This document shows, piece by piece, positions 15,289 through 24,645 of a stretch of DNA of 64,000 nt (within the stretch, counting starts at the first letter, position 1; each line of letters opens with the position of its first letter). The DNA is from Fusibacter sp. 3D3 (GTDB lineage Bacteria > Bacillota > Clostridia > Peptostreptococcales > Acidaminobacteraceae). The notes beneath the pieces were generated by a model. It ran no database searches. It saw only the letters and a program-made list of their open reading frames with translations, and was not told the DNA's origin. Made by a program: the position numbers and the translations under genes. The stretch is taken from contig NZ_BDHH01000012.1 in assembly GCF_001748365.1 (NCBI RefSeq), forward strand, positions 85,892-149,891, in the 5' to 3' direction.

Positions 15289-17535
15289 ATGACAAATTAT
15301 AAGACGTTTAAGCAAGGCAATTGGTCGGAAAATATAGATGTAAAAAATTTCATCAATCTTAACTATACACCTTATGAGGGCGATGATCAGTTTCTCGCAG
15401 GCAAAAGTGATAAGACAAAAGCGGTATGGCGCGAAGCAGAAGCGCTGATCAAAGAAGAGATTGAAAAGGGCATCATTGGTATCGAAACAAGTCTTTTTTC
15501 AGGGATAAATCAATACAAAGCGGGTTATTTGGACCGTGATAATGAAGTGATCGTAGGCTTTCAAACAGATGAGCCCTTAAAACGTATCATGAACCCCTAT
15601 GGTGGTTTTAGAATGTTAGAATCATCGCTGGAAGCTTACGGCTATGAAATGCCAAGTGATATGTCCAACCATTTTCAGGCGTACAGAAAAACGCATAATC
15701 AAGGCGTGTTTGATGCTTATACAAGTGATATGAAACTTGCCAGAAGTGTGGGGCTCCTTACGGGCCTGCCAGATGCATATGGCCGTGGTCGAATTATCGG
15801 AGATTACAGAAGAATTGCACTATATGGTATAGATGCACTTATTAAGGATAAGCAAAAGGATTTTAAGGCACTGGAAGATGAGATGGCAACTGAAAAAATC
15901 ATCTTATTGAGAGAAGAAATCACTGAGCAAATAAGAGCATTAAAAGAAATTAAAGCGATGGCAAGTGAGTATGGCGTGGATATTTCGGAGCCAGCTCAGA
16001 ATGCTCAACAAGCTGTTCAATTTTTCTACTTTGGCTATTTGGCAGCGGTAAAAGAAAATAACGGTGCAGCAATGTCGCTCGGTAGAAATACCACTTTTTT
16101 AGATATTTACATCGAGCGAGATATCGCTTTAGGCTTATTAGATGAAGTTGGTGCTCAAGAATTGATTGATCAACTGGTGATCAAGCTCAGAATGGCGAGA
16201 CATCTTAGAACGCCAGATTATAACACGCTTTTTGCTGGAGACCCCACTTGGGTTACAGAGTCAATCGGGGGTATGGGTGAAGATGGTAGGACACTTGTCA
16301 CTAAAACAGCCTTTAGATTTTTAAACACACTTACAAATCTAGATCCAGCACCAGAACCAAACATGACAGTGCTTTGGTCAAAGGCATTACCAGAAACTTT
16401 TAAAACTTATTGTGCGAAAATGTCCATTCAAACGGGTGCTATACAGTATGAAAACGATGACCTTATGAGACCGATTTATGGTGATGATTATGGCATTGCC
16501 TGCTGCGTATCCCCAATGAGAATTGGTAAAGAAATGCAATTCTTTGGTGCCAGAGCAAATCTTGGAAAAGCGTTATTATACAGTATTAATCAAGGCTATG
16601 ATGAACTTAAAAAAGACAAGTTGAATGCGCCAATCAAGGTTATAGACGGTATTGAGCCAATCAAAAACGATGTTTTAAACTATGATGAGGTCTATGCTTC
16701 TTATAAAAAAGTGCTTACAAAACTGGCAAGACTTTATGTCAACACCATGAATACCATCCACTTTATGCATGACAAATACGCTTATGAAAAAGGTCAAATG
16801 GCACTTCATGATACGCAGGTAGGGCGCTATATGGCATTTGGCGTAGCAGGTATTTCACTTGTGGCGGATTCGTTAAGTGCGATTAAACATGCGAAAGTTA
16901 CGGCTGTTCGAGATGAAAATGGGATCACGACTGGATTTGATATCCAAGGCGACTACCCAATGTATGGGAACGACGATGATCGAGTTGATCTGATCGCTAA
17001 GGATATTGTCACTTTATTCAGCAATGAAATTCAAAAGCATAAGACTTATAGAGAGTCTTCTCAGACAATGTCTGTCCTGACAATCACTTCAAATGTGGTC
17101 TATGGTAAAAAAACAGGTGCAACACCAGATGGTCGATTGAAAGGGGAACCTTTTGCACCAGGGGCGAATCCGATGCACGGTAGAGATCACATGGGTGCAC
17201 TTGCATCCCTTAATACGGTGGCAAAACTGCCTTTTGAGAACATCTGTCAAGATGGTATTTCAAACACATTTTCTATTGTGCCTGCGGCTCTTGGCAGAAC
17301 GGAAGATGTGAAGTATAAAAACTTATACAGTATACTGGATGGCTATTTTACAAAAGGTGCATTTCACCTCAATGTAAATGTGCTATCGAGAGAATTACTC
17401 ATAGATGCAATGAACAACCCTAGTAAATATCCAACGTTAACCATCCGTGTTTCAGGATATGCAGTACACTTTAACCGCTTGACAAAAGAGCAAAAGGAAG
17501 AAGTCATCAACCGTACTTTCCACGATCGGATGTAG
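15289..17535 (+). CDS. pflB: Formate C-acetyltransferase (pyruvate formate-lyase)
   Basis: The 748-residue glycyl-radical enzyme converts pyruvate and CoA to acetyl-CoA and formate. The two catalytic cysteines are in IACCVSPM (Cys405-Cys406), and the radical glycine is Gly723 in [12 protein letters not shown] near the C-terminus. Length and both motifs fit PflB rather than diol-dehydratase-type relatives. RBS GGAGGTCGTT before ATG 15289. The activase gene begins 18 bases after the stop, followed by an FNR-like regulator, giving a compact pfl operon. As a radical enzyme it is oxygen-sensitive, which fits FNR-type control. Confidence 0.97.
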   Translation: MTNYKTFKQGNWSENIDVKNFINLNYTPYEGDDQFLAGKSDKTKAVWREAEALIKEEIEKGIIGIETSLFSGINQYKAGYLDRDNEVIVGFQTDEPLKRIMNPYGGFRMLESSLEAYGYEMPSDMSNHFQAYRKTHNQGVFDAYTSDMKLARSVGLLTGLPDAYGRGRIIGDYRRIALYGIDALIKDKQKDFKALEDEMATEKIILLREEITEQIRALKEIKAMASEYGVDISEPAQNAQQAVQFFYFGYLAAVKENNGAAMSLGRNTTFLDIYIERDIALGLLDEVGAQELIDQLVIKLRMARHLRTPDYNTLFAGDPTWVTESIGGMGEDGRTLVTKTAFRFLNTLTNLDPAPEPNMTVLWSKALPETFKTYCAKMSIQTGAIQYENDDLMRPIYGDDYGIACCVSPMRIGKEMQFFGARANLGKALLYSINQGYDELKKDKLNAPIKVIDGIEPIKNDVLNYDEVYASYKKVLTKLARLYVNTMNTIHFMHDKYAYEKGQMALHDTQVGRYMAFGVAGISLVADSLSAIKHAKVTAVRDENGITTGFDIQGDYPMYGNDDDRVDLIAKDIVTLFSNEIQKHKTYRESSQTMSVLTITSNVVYGKKTGATPDGRLKGEPFAPGANPMHGRDHMGALASLNTVAKLPFENICQDGISNTFSIVPAALGRTEDVKYKNLYSILDGYFTKGAFHLNVNVLSRELLIDAMNNPSKYPTLTIRVSGYAVHFNRLTKEQKEEVINRTFHDRM

Positions 17536-17553
17536 ATGAAAGAGGGGTGCCCT

Positions 17554-18387
17554 ATGAAAACGACGAAAGAAGGTTTGCAAATCGAACTGGATTTAAATAA
17601 CCATCACAATAGAGAGGTTTACAACACTGAAATTAGCGGTAGCCTCCATTCTATTGAAACCATGGGACTTGTGGATGGACCCGGCATTCGGACGCTCTTT
17701 TTTCTTCAAGGATGCCCGCTTAAATGTCAATATTGTCACAATCCAGATTCACAGCATTTTATGGGTTCAAAGCATATTACAGTGGCAGAAGTTGTTGAAA
17801 TTGCAAATCGATATCGAGAGTATTATGAGGCTTCAGGTGGCGGCGTGACCTTCTCTGGAGGGGAACCTTTAATGCAAGGGGCTTTCTTGGCAAAAGCCTT
17901 AAAAGCCCTTAAAGATCAAGGGATCACCACTTGCGTGGACACCTCTGGATATGGCGTTAAAAAATATTATGCAGATATTTTGAGATACACGGATACACTT
18001 TTATTGGATATCAAGCATGTGACGGATGAACAGCATTTAAAATTGACAGGCAGAAATATGTCTGGTATTTTAAGCTTTATAGAAGCGCTTAAAGAAAATC
18101 GCTTTAAAGGCAATGTGGTGATCCGTCATGTGATGGTTCCAGGAGAGACGGATCATGTGAAGCATATGGAGCGCTTGCTTGAACTCATAGCACCCATTGA
18201 GAAAAACATTGAAAAAATAGAGATTTTACCGTATCATAAGAGTGGGATTGAAAAATATTCTCAATTAGGGTGGACATATGAACTTGAAAATGTCCCAGCT
18301 ATGGATCCGGCGGTGGCAAGTGAATTTGAAGTGCTGATTAATCAGAAATTAAAAGTACGTCAGAAGTTGAAAAAAGCCGTTTCCTAA
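17554..18387 (+). CDS. pflA: Pyruvate formate-lyase-activating enzyme (radical SAM)
   Basis: The 277-residue radical-SAM protein has the CX3CX2C cluster motif CPLKCQYCHNPD (Cys54, Cys58, Cys61) and the glycine-rich GGGVTFSGGEPLMQ that binds SAM. It generates the glycyl radical on PflB. The start at ATG 17554 follows GAGGGG by 6 bases; an earlier in-frame ATG at 17536, abutting the pflB stop, would add six residues. The N-terminus is about 20-25 residues longer than E. coli PflA. It is co-transcribed with pflB. Confidence 0.95.
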   Translation: MKTTKEGLQIELDLNNHHNREVYNTEISGSLHSIETMGLVDGPGIRTLFFLQGCPLKCQYCHNPDSQHFMGSKHITVAEVVEIANRYREYYEASGGGVTFSGGEPLMQGAFLAKALKALKDQGITTCVDTSGYGVKKYYADILRYTDTLLLDIKHVTDEQHLKLTGRNMSGILSFIEALKENRFKGNVVIRHVMVPGETDHVKHMERLLELIAPIEKNIEKIEILPYHKSGIEKYSQLGWTYELENVPAMDPAVASEFEVLINQKLKVRQKLKKAVS

Positions 18388-18415
18388 TGAAACTTATGAT
18401 AAAGATAGGATAAAT

Positions 18416-19138
18416 ATGGAAAAGATTATTCGATGCAATCGTGTCAATTGTATAAAATGTGGCAAGATGCTCTGCATTAACAATATCCCTTTGCTGTCGT
18501 CATTGACGGATGAGGAAGCAAGGCTTATCTCGCAAGGGGTTTCAAGTGATGCCTATAAAAAAGGCGATGTGATTTTTGCACAAGGTCAAAAAGCCAATAA
18601 ACTGTACATTATTTGTTCAGGCAAAATGAAGATTTTTAAGAATTCACTTGATGGTAAAGAACAAATTTTATATATCCTGTCAGCAGGGGATTTTATCGGT
18701 GCCTTTAACTTGTTAAAAGAAGATGAATTTGATTTTAATGCAGTGGCGATTGAAGATACTCAAATCAGCACACTTGAGAAAGCAGAATTTGATAAAATCG
18801 TCATTACGAATCCTCAAATTACGCTTAAAATATTTGAAAAAGCTTATGAACGGATCATTAAGGCAGAGGCCTTAGTAGAAAGGCTTTCGAGCAAGAGTCC
18901 AGATGCTAAAATCGCAGGCTTACTCATCGATTTAGTGGAAGACTTTGGTCATAAAACTGAAAAGGGCATTTTACTGGAGCTGTCTATTAGTCGTGAAGAA
19001 ATGGGAAGCTATGCAGGAATCACACGTGAGACGATGTCTAGAAAACTTCAACTCTTTCAAGAATTGGGCTTAATCCAGCTTGAAGGGGTCAAGAAAATTC
19101 TGATTTATGATGTCAATAAACTCAAGACGATGATATAA
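18416..19138 (+). CDS. Crp/Fnr-family regulator with N-terminal cysteine cluster
   Basis: The 240-residue protein has an N-terminal cluster of cysteines (Cys7, Cys12, Cys15, Cys20: RCNRVNCIKCGKMLC), a cyclic-nucleotide-like beta roll (GDVIFAQGQKANKLYIICSG, DGKEQILYILSAGDFIGAF) and a Crp HTH (ISREEMGSYAGITRETMSRKLQLFQELGLI). The cysteine cluster suggests an iron-sulfur oxygen or NO sensor, like FNR, although spacing differs from E. coli FNR. It lies 28 bases after pflA in the same operon and probably acts at the box at 15225-15240. A paralogue with the same CX2CGX3C pattern is at 43962-44678. Confidence 0.88.
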   Translation: MEKIIRCNRVNCIKCGKMLCINNIPLLSSLTDEEARLISQGVSSDAYKKGDVIFAQGQKANKLYIICSGKMKIFKNSLDGKEQILYILSAGDFIGAFNLLKEDEFDFNAVAIEDTQISTLEKAEFDKIVITNPQITLKIFEKAYERIIKAEALVERLSSKSPDAKIAGLLIDLVEDFGHKTEKGILLELSISREEMGSYAGITRETMSRKLQLFQELGLIQLEGVKKILIYDVNKLKTMI

Positions 19139-19180
19139 ATAAAAGAAATGGGGTACTAGTTTCTAAAGGAGGATTTAACA

Positions 19181-20197
19181 ATGGATCAAGTATTTTTAAA
19201 AATGAGTCCGTTGGGTTTCGTCTGGGAAACTCAGGACCCTTTTTTATATTGTGTGCACCATAGAGATGAATATCCCGAGGGCAATTCATCCCTTGGACCC
19301 AAAGCTTCTCTTGAAGGGCGAATTCTAGGCGAGGACTTTGATGAACGCAATCCGTGGAAGATGTATCATGGTAGAAATGTACCAGGATTTCCAGAACATC
19401 CCCATCGTGGTTTTGAAACGGTCACAATCGTTCTTGAAGGCCATGTAGATCATTTTGATTCGGCGGGCGCATCTGGTAGATATGGTGATGGTGACGTTCA
19501 GTGGATGACAGCGGGAAGCGGTCTCCAACATGCGGAGATGTTCCCTTTGATCAAAGAAGACGATCAAAATCCGCTTCACTTGTTTCAAATTTGGCTCAAC
19601 TTGCCGAAGAAAGATAAATTTGTTGAGCCACACTATAAAATGCTTTGGCATGAGACCATTCCTAAAATTAAAAAAGTCGATGAAAGTGGCAATACATCTG
19701 AAATTATTTTAATTGCAGGCACATTTGACGGCGAGGTGGCAGTAAGTCCAACGCCAGATTCTTGGGCGGCAAAACCAGATCATAATCTCTCCATTTGGAT
19801 TGTGAAGATGGATGCTGACGCGAAATTAATAATTGAAAACAGCTCAGAAACCATTAACCGAAGTCTATATCTCTATAAAGGGCATGAACTTATGGTGAAT
19901 GAGTCCGTCCTTAAATCGAATCATTGTGGCCATCTAAAACCGTTAGAAACCATTGAAATTCAAAATGGTAAGGAAGCTTCCGAATGGCTGTTGCTTCAAA
20001 GTGAGCCGATCAACGAACCCGTGGTTCAGTATGGACCGTTTGTCATGAATACGGAACAAGAAATACAAGAGGCGTATCGGGATTATCGCAATACGCGATT
20101 TGGCGGCTGGCCATGGGAAAGACCTGATCCTGTGCACTCTAAAACCACACCTAGGTTTGCAAAATATGCAAATGGCATTGAACAATTTCCAAAATAG
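19181..20197 (+). CDS. Pirin-family protein
   Basis: The 338-residue bicupin protein carries the pirin metal-binding segments PEHPHRGFETVTIVLEGHVDHFDSAG (His/His/Glu ligands) and SGLQHAEMFP. Bacterial pirins can act as quercetinases or modulate pyruvate metabolism enzymes; neither can be assigned here, though the position right after a pfl operon is suggestive. RBS AAAGGAGG before ATG 19181. It lies 43 bases after the FNR-like gene and ends before a terminator at 20218. Confidence 0.88.
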   Translation: MDQVFLKMSPLGFVWETQDPFLYCVHHRDEYPEGNSSLGPKASLEGRILGEDFDERNPWKMYHGRNVPGFPEHPHRGFETVTIVLEGHVDHFDSAGASGRYGDGDVQWMTAGSGLQHAEMFPLIKEDDQNPLHLFQIWLNLPKKDKFVEPHYKMLWHETIPKIKKVDESGNTSEIILIAGTFDGEVAVSPTPDSWAAKPDHNLSIWIVKMDADAKLIIENSSETINRSLYLYKGHELMVNESVLKSNHCGHLKPLETIEIQNGKEASEWLLLQSEPINEPVVQYGPFVMNTEQEIQEAYRDYRNTRFGGWPWERPDPVHSKTTPRFAKYANGIEQFPK

Positions 20198-20556
20198 GTT
20201 AAATCTCAAAATCCCAAAATCCCATGTATGAGGGCGCGATGTAAGAAAGCGTTGATACGTGGGATTGTTTTTATCCACAAATACGGTGGATAAATTGTGG
20301 ATAATCGAAAAAACAAAGTATATACATTGTATAATATGTTGTTGACTGAACACGTGAAGTCTTGTATTTACAGTGATTTCACAACCTTTTGAAGCGTCTA
20401 TTGCTCATTTTGTGCATTTTTATGAACAAGATTTGTTTTAGTGGTTTCAAGGTTATGTGAATAGCAGATTTCCATACTGAGAGGTGCACTGGTAATCCCT
20501 AATTTTGTATACTAAAAACGCTATTGAACTCGAGGATGTTATCTGGTAGATATTTG
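20198..20556. other. Terminator, DnaA-box cluster, then featureless DNA
   Basis: AATCCCATGTAT (20218-20229) pairs with ATACGTGGGATT (20255-20266), followed by GTTTTTAT, as the pirin terminator. Right behind it are the DnaA boxes described separately. From about 20310 to the IS630 remnant I see AT-rich sequence with a TATAAT (about 20331) but no gene. Confidence 0.6.
20271..20304. promoter_or_regulatory. Cluster of DnaA boxes
   Basis: A perfect DnaA box TTATCCACA (20271-20279) faces a perfect inverted box TGTGGATAA (20296-20304), with a one-mismatch box GGTGGATAA (20285-20293) between them. This intergenic arrangement could bind DnaA. No replication genes are nearby, so it is more likely a titration or regulatory cluster than an origin. 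Confidence 0.5.
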
Positions 20557-21337
20557 ATGAAAAATAAAATTTTAGTTTCATTAGTTGATAAAAACAGTCC
20601 TGAAATGCAACAACTTAAGAAAGCAATAAAGGACAATGATAGTAAGCACATGCACATCCGTTATATGGTTATTTTCAATCATCTGGAGGGTTACACAAAC
20701 AAAGCAATTGCCAAAACTCAAAACCTTGTTGGACATACGGTTGGAACTTACGTTAAAGCATACAACCAAAACGGTCTTGAGGGTCTTCCTTGGGTAGAAG
20801 TACTGGTAAACCTAAGTTTCTTAATGACGATCAAGAAAAAAAGCTATTTGAAGTAGTCACAACCAAAACACCTAACGAAGTGGGATTTGAAAACAGAAAG
20901 AATTGGGATTGCAATTTGATTGCTCATTGGATTTTGAATACTTATGGCGTAAAGCTTTTAGGAATACTAGACTATGAAACTGGGCGAATAATCTGCAGCG
21001 AAGAAGAGCGCTATGATGTTCATCCCTTTCTTCGATTCTTGTGAAAAGTTATGCAAAATTATCCTACTGGAAAAATTGTGATGATCCTTGATAATTCAAG
21101 GATTCATCATGCAAAACTACTGCACCCATTCTTGGAAAAGCATGCAGATAGGCTGACTTTAATGTACTTCCCCCTATAGTCTACAATCGAATTTAATCAA
21201 GGGACTCAGGGGGTGGTTAAAAAACGACAGGATCAACAATGCGTTTTTATCCATCTGTTCAAGCCATCAAATTAGTTGTTAGAGCGTTTATTAAGCGTGT
21301 GAATACAACTCCAGATGCAGTAATTCAAAGATTGTAA
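20557..21337 (+). pseudogene. Decayed IS630-family transposase
   Basis: From ATG 20557 the frame encodes the IS630 HTH region (IRYMVIFNHLEGYTNKAIAKTQ, HTVGTYVKAYNQNGLEGL). A frameshift near 20790 moves to KPKFLNDDQEKKLFEVV...HWILNTYGV. That segment is joined directly to KLLGILDYETGRII, which in intact transposases lies about 100 residues further on, so there is an internal deletion. Another shift follows at about 21043, after which the DDE region (VMILDNSRIHHAKLLHPFLEKH) and the C-terminus (LKNDRINNAF, RVNTTPDAVIQRL) are readable only in pieces. It cannot make an active transposase. Clear terminal inverted repeats were not found. Confidence 0.8.
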
Positions 21338-21684
21338 TTTAAATTGTAATAACATTATCACGATTTATGTAGTTATTTGACAAAAATAACAAAATTAATT
21401 TTTAATTCCATCTGATGTAAATTATTATTCGCGATTTATATAGGTGATTTTTAAATGAACTGAATGTTATGTTCTTCATAACAACTTTACTCTAGCAGTT
21501 ATATATAAGCGCGTAATTTCATATAAGAACGAAAGAAAAATAAAAAACCATAAGCCAATTAGAATTACTTTGGTTTATGGTTTTCTATGTAATAGTTTGC
21601 AGCCCGCAGCAAGACTCGGGTAGATTGACTAAGTTAATAAAAAAATATTTTGAATACATTTCTATATGAACCTGAATTTTACAA
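21338..21684. other. AT-rich spacer with a terminator for the minus-strand peptide gene
   Basis: AAAACCATAAGCCAA (21543-21557) pairs with TTGGTTTATGGTTTT (21570-21584). Read on the minus strand it is followed by TTTTTTATTTTT, so it should end transcripts from the peptide gene at 21685-21786. The rest shows nothing recognisable. Confidence 0.55.
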
Positions 21685-21786
21685 TTATCTTTTGCTTTTT
21701 AAAAAATTTACAATTAGATAGATAATTCCTAATAATAAAGCAGTGTTAATTATTTGAAAAATAATAGTAGCCCAAAATGCCTCCAT
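21685..21786 (-). CDS. 33-residue single-span membrane peptide, copy 1
   Basis: A strong AAAGGAGGT site precedes ATG 21786. The frame encodes a 33-residue peptide with a hydrophobic core FQIINTALLLGIIYLIVNF and basic tail LKSKR, so it should insert with the tail inside. The same 33-residue design, with identical INTALLLGI and FLKSK, is encoded at 35332-35433. It stands alone, divergent from a secreted-protein gene (98 bases apart), with its own terminator. The function is unknown: a small membrane modulator or a type I toxin are options, but no antisense RNA promoter was established. Confidence 0.65.
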   Translation of the reverse strand: MEAFWATIIFQIINTALLLGIIYLIVNFLKSKR

Positions 21787-21884
21787 TATACAAACCTCCT
21801 TTAAGTTGACATATCTCTTAACAAGAGTATAATATAAATTGTGAGCTTTGTACATAGATTATATTTGATTCAAGGAGGATCAAA

Positions 21885-22451
21885 ATGAAAAAAATATTAA
21901 TATGTTTTTTATTGATTTTAACTCTTTCGGTTCCAGGCTTTGCTGATGGAAATAGCAGTACGGAAGTCATTGACACAAGTGCAATTAACCTAGAGAGAAT
22001 CAATTTCTTGCCAGATGGTGTGACACCTATTGAAATCAATTCACAAAAAGAATTTGATGAATTTGTTAAAAAAGCAACTGCAGAAACATATACCAATAGC
22101 AAAAGTGTGATTAAAATCATTCCTAGGCTATATTCTGGATCAAGTACTAGCGTTTCTGTAAGTACATCTAAGCTTATGGGTGGTGTTATTTATTTAAATT
22201 TAAATGCAGTAATTGACGTTTATATCAATGGCAGTTTTGGACAAATAAATGGGTATAACGCATGGACCTCTTTGACTGGATATACGGTAGGGACCACATG
22301 GACAGAAAATTATATTAAGCCTAACATTTCAGCTGATAAACAATCGATAACTCTAACTTCATATGGAACACTCAAGCACTATCTTCTTATTAGTGGGGTT
22401 GTGGAAATGTGGAGTGAAGACACGAACATTTCTTTATCTTATCATTTATAG
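21885..22451 (+). CDS. Secreted protein of unknown function
   Basis: The 188-residue protein starts with a clean signal peptide (MKKILICFLLILTLSVPGFA-D). The mature part has no cysteine, is rich in Ser/Thr/Asn and beta-prone (LYSGSSTSVSVSTSKLMGGV, YLNLNAVIDVYINGSFGQIN), and ends TNISLSYHL. The pattern suggests a small beta-sandwich exported protein; I do not recognise a family. RBS AAGGAGG before ATG 21885. Monocistronic with a terminator at 22514. It is divergent from the 33-residue membrane peptide. Confidence 0.75.
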   Translation: MKKILICFLLILTLSVPGFADGNSSTEVIDTSAINLERINFLPDGVTPIEINSQKEFDEFVKKATAETYTNSKSVIKIIPRLYSGSSTSVSVSTSKLMGGVIYLNLNAVIDVYINGSFGQINGYNAWTSLTGYTVGTTWTENYIKPNISADKQSITLTSYGTLKHYLLISGVVEMWSEDTNISLSYHL

Positions 22452-22513
22452 TCAAAACTATTTAAAAAGTATAACTTAAGAAATATAATTTAAAAAACAA
22501 AGTTTACATATTT

Positions 22514-22540
22514 AGCACCCTAAAATAAGGGTGCTTTTTA
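22514..22540 (+). terminator. Rho-independent terminator
   Basis: AGCACCC (22514-22520) pairs with GGGTGCT (22529-22535), followed by TTTTATAATT. Confidence 0.88.
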
Positions 22541-22691
22541 TAATTAGAACACTTTGCACAATAAAAAATTCAGGGTATAGGGACGTTAACAAAAAAGTTT
22601 CACAATTGAAATAGTATGAAATCTTTTTAGTGCTATAATAAGTGCTATAAATGGAAGTGCCATTTAATTTTTAAATGAAAGGATGTTAAAG

Positions 22692-23822
22692 ATGAGACAA
22701 GATGAAAGCAAAAAATATTTTATGATCAAGAAGTCTTTGGTTCTGTTCTTGGTTTTTATGTTGCCTTTATCAGCCTTTATGGGCGGCATATTAGGCGCAG
22801 GTTTCGTGACAAAATCAGAACCTCAAGGCGCAAGTGTGGTAACAGATTTGAATTTAACACCTATGAAAGTCAGCAGTATCGCGTTAGAAGGGGGTATCCC
22901 TGCTGTGGCAAAGACGGCAATGCCATCGGTAGTTGGCGTAGCCACAACTTCAATTCATGAAGATTGGTATTATGGCACATATAAAGGCGAAAGCGTTGGA
23001 ACTGGCGTTATTGTCGACGAAAGAGGCTATATTCTTACGAATTCTCATGTGGTGAACGATGGTAATGCAGAGGCAGTAAAGGTATTGCTCTATGATGGTA
23101 CTTCAAAAAACGCGGAAATTCTTTGGAATGATGCCGTTTTAGATTTAGCCGTATTGAAAATTGAAGGCAAAAATCTGCCCGTGGCATCTCTAGGCAATTC
23201 GGATGATATCGTAGTAGGTGAAACGGCGATCGCCATAGGCAATCCGCTGGGCTTAACTTTTGAAAGAAGTGTCACTGCGGGCATTATCAGTGGCCTCGAG
23301 CGCACAATACCCGTAAATGAAAACTATAATATTGAAGGATTAGTACAAACAGATGCTTCTATTAATCCTGGAAATAGTGGCGGACCACTGCTCAACATTA
23401 AAGGAGAGGTCATAGGGATCAATACGGCTAAAGTACAATCGGGTGAGGGCCTTGGTTTTGCAATTCCCATCAATATTGCAAAGCCTATTGTAGATGAGTT
23501 TATTATGAAAGGTGAATTTACTAAAGTTTATCTAGGGATTAAGGGCGTAAACGTGTATCAATATATAAGGACTTATGGCAATGACTTAGGCACTGAAACA
23601 GGTGTTTATGTCTATGATGTCGTAAGTGATTCCCCAGCAAACTACGGTGGTATTATTTCTGGTGATGTGATCGTAAGCATTGGTGATACGCCTATAAATA
23701 CAATTACCAAGTTGACGAGACAGTTATACAGTTATAGACCTGATGATGTCGTGCATGTAAAAGTCATTAGAGAAGGGAAACCGGTCGACTTGAAAGTGAT
23801 TTTAAAAGGGGAACCACGCTAA
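22692..23822 (+). CDS. HtrA/DegP-like membrane-anchored serine protease
   Basis: The 376-residue S1C protease has an N-terminal membrane anchor (KKSLVLFLVFMLPLSAFMGG), a trypsin-like domain with His119 (LTNSHVVND), Asp151 (AVLDLAVLKI) and Ser229 (NPGNSGGPLL), and one C-terminal PDZ domain (about residues 280-370; DSPANYGGIISGDVIVSIGD). It degrades misfolded exported proteins at the cell surface. ATG 22692 has AAAGGATG at a proper distance; the ATG at 22683 does not. No CtsR/CIRCE or CssR-type site was recognised upstream. Monocistronic with a strong bidirectional terminator. Confidence 0.92.
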   Translation: MRQDESKKYFMIKKSLVLFLVFMLPLSAFMGGILGAGFVTKSEPQGASVVTDLNLTPMKVSSIALEGGIPAVAKTAMPSVVGVATTSIHEDWYYGTYKGESVGTGVIVDERGYILTNSHVVNDGNAEAVKVLLYDGTSKNAEILWNDAVLDLAVLKIEGKNLPVASLGNSDDIVVGETAIAIGNPLGLTFERSVTAGIISGLERTIPVNENYNIEGLVQTDASINPGNSGGPLLNIKGEVIGINTAKVQSGEGLGFAIPINIAKPIVDEFIMKGEFTKVYLGIKGVNVYQYIRTYGNDLGTETGVYVYDVVSDSPANYGGIISGDVIVSIGDTPINTITKLTRQLYSYRPDDVVHVKVIREGKPVDLKVILKGEPR

Positions 23823-23835
23823 AGGCGTTTAAAAT

Positions 23836-23889
23836 TAAAGGTGTTTATTTTAGGTAAGATTTGGATTAAGACCTAAAAGAACACCTTTA
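23836..23889. terminator. Long bidirectional terminator
   Basis: TAAAGGTGTTTATTTTAGGT (23836-23855) pairs with ACCTAAAAGAACACCTTTA (23871-23889), with A/T tracts on both sides. Confidence 0.8.
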
Positions 23890-23932
23890 GTTTATACATA
23901 AGCATTAATTATGCGTCGTCTAGATTAAACTG

Positions 23933-24125
23933 CTAGCCAATTCCAAACTTATCGATGAGGTTGCCATATAATTTACTCCAGAAGGTTTCTTGAAGAGGCA
24001 TTTGGATCTGGTGGCATGTCACCATAGAACATGCATTTTGGTTTTTCAGAACTAAAAACTTCAGCATAATATTCTGAAGCTTCTTTTGATGTGCCTTGGA
24101 AATTTAAATATGCAATTACGGCCAT
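23933..24125 (-). pseudogene. VOC/PhnB-like glyoxalase-fold gene with internal deletion
   Basis: From ATG 24125 (AAAGGAGAT site) the frame reads MAVIAYLNFQGTSKEASEYYAEVF and FYGDMPPDP, the N-terminus of PhnB-type VOC proteins (normally about 140 residues). It then loses the frame, and a second frame gives TFWSKLYGNLIDKFGIGW, the family C-terminus, ending at the TAG at 23933. About 80 central residues are missing. The gene is a deletion remnant that should be inactive. Confidence 0.8.
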
Positions 24126-24645
24126 GTTGTATCTCCTTTCAAATCGTGTTCTTAAATGCATTTGATTATAGGTCAGTAAAAAAATGATTATGCTTATATT
24201 ATACCGAAGACTTTAAATTTAAAATATATACATTCAAAATGAAAGATATGAATAATTGCATTGCAAAATACAAATATGCAATCTTGTATAATATCCTAAT
24301 GGGGATCAAATGCTTAAAAATACGCTGACAGCATGTATATAGCATTTTCAATGTGTTTAATACTTAACAAAGTTTTTGAAAAATGTCTTTAAGGGACAAA
24401 CACAAAAAAACAAATGATAAAAAATGCATTCTAATGACTAAATATGTATCAAAAATGTATTGATATTTGCAAGAGAACGATATATAATATTCAAAATTAT
24501 CGAAATTTTTAGAAAATAGCGTATGGTATTCAAAGTAATTTCATCTGTTACTTTTGAGGAGAGTGAAGAGGTCTCTAATTTTTGAACCTTTTTGCACTGT
24601 ATACTGTATACGAAACGAATGTTTAGAGTTTAGGGGGTATTATTT
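24126..24645 (+). promoter_or_regulatory. gltB promoter and leader with a GTATACTGTATAC palindrome
   Basis: TTGATA (24460-24465), exactly 17 bases, and TATAAT (24483-24488) make a near-consensus promoter, giving a leader of about 150 bases. GTATACTGTATAC (24599-24611), a 13-base dyad of the GT-N-AC kind bound by many GntR/FadR-type proteins, sits 35 bases before the gltB start. It is well downstream of the promoter, so it could act as a roadblock. The 330 bases further upstream show no gene. Confidence 0.6.
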
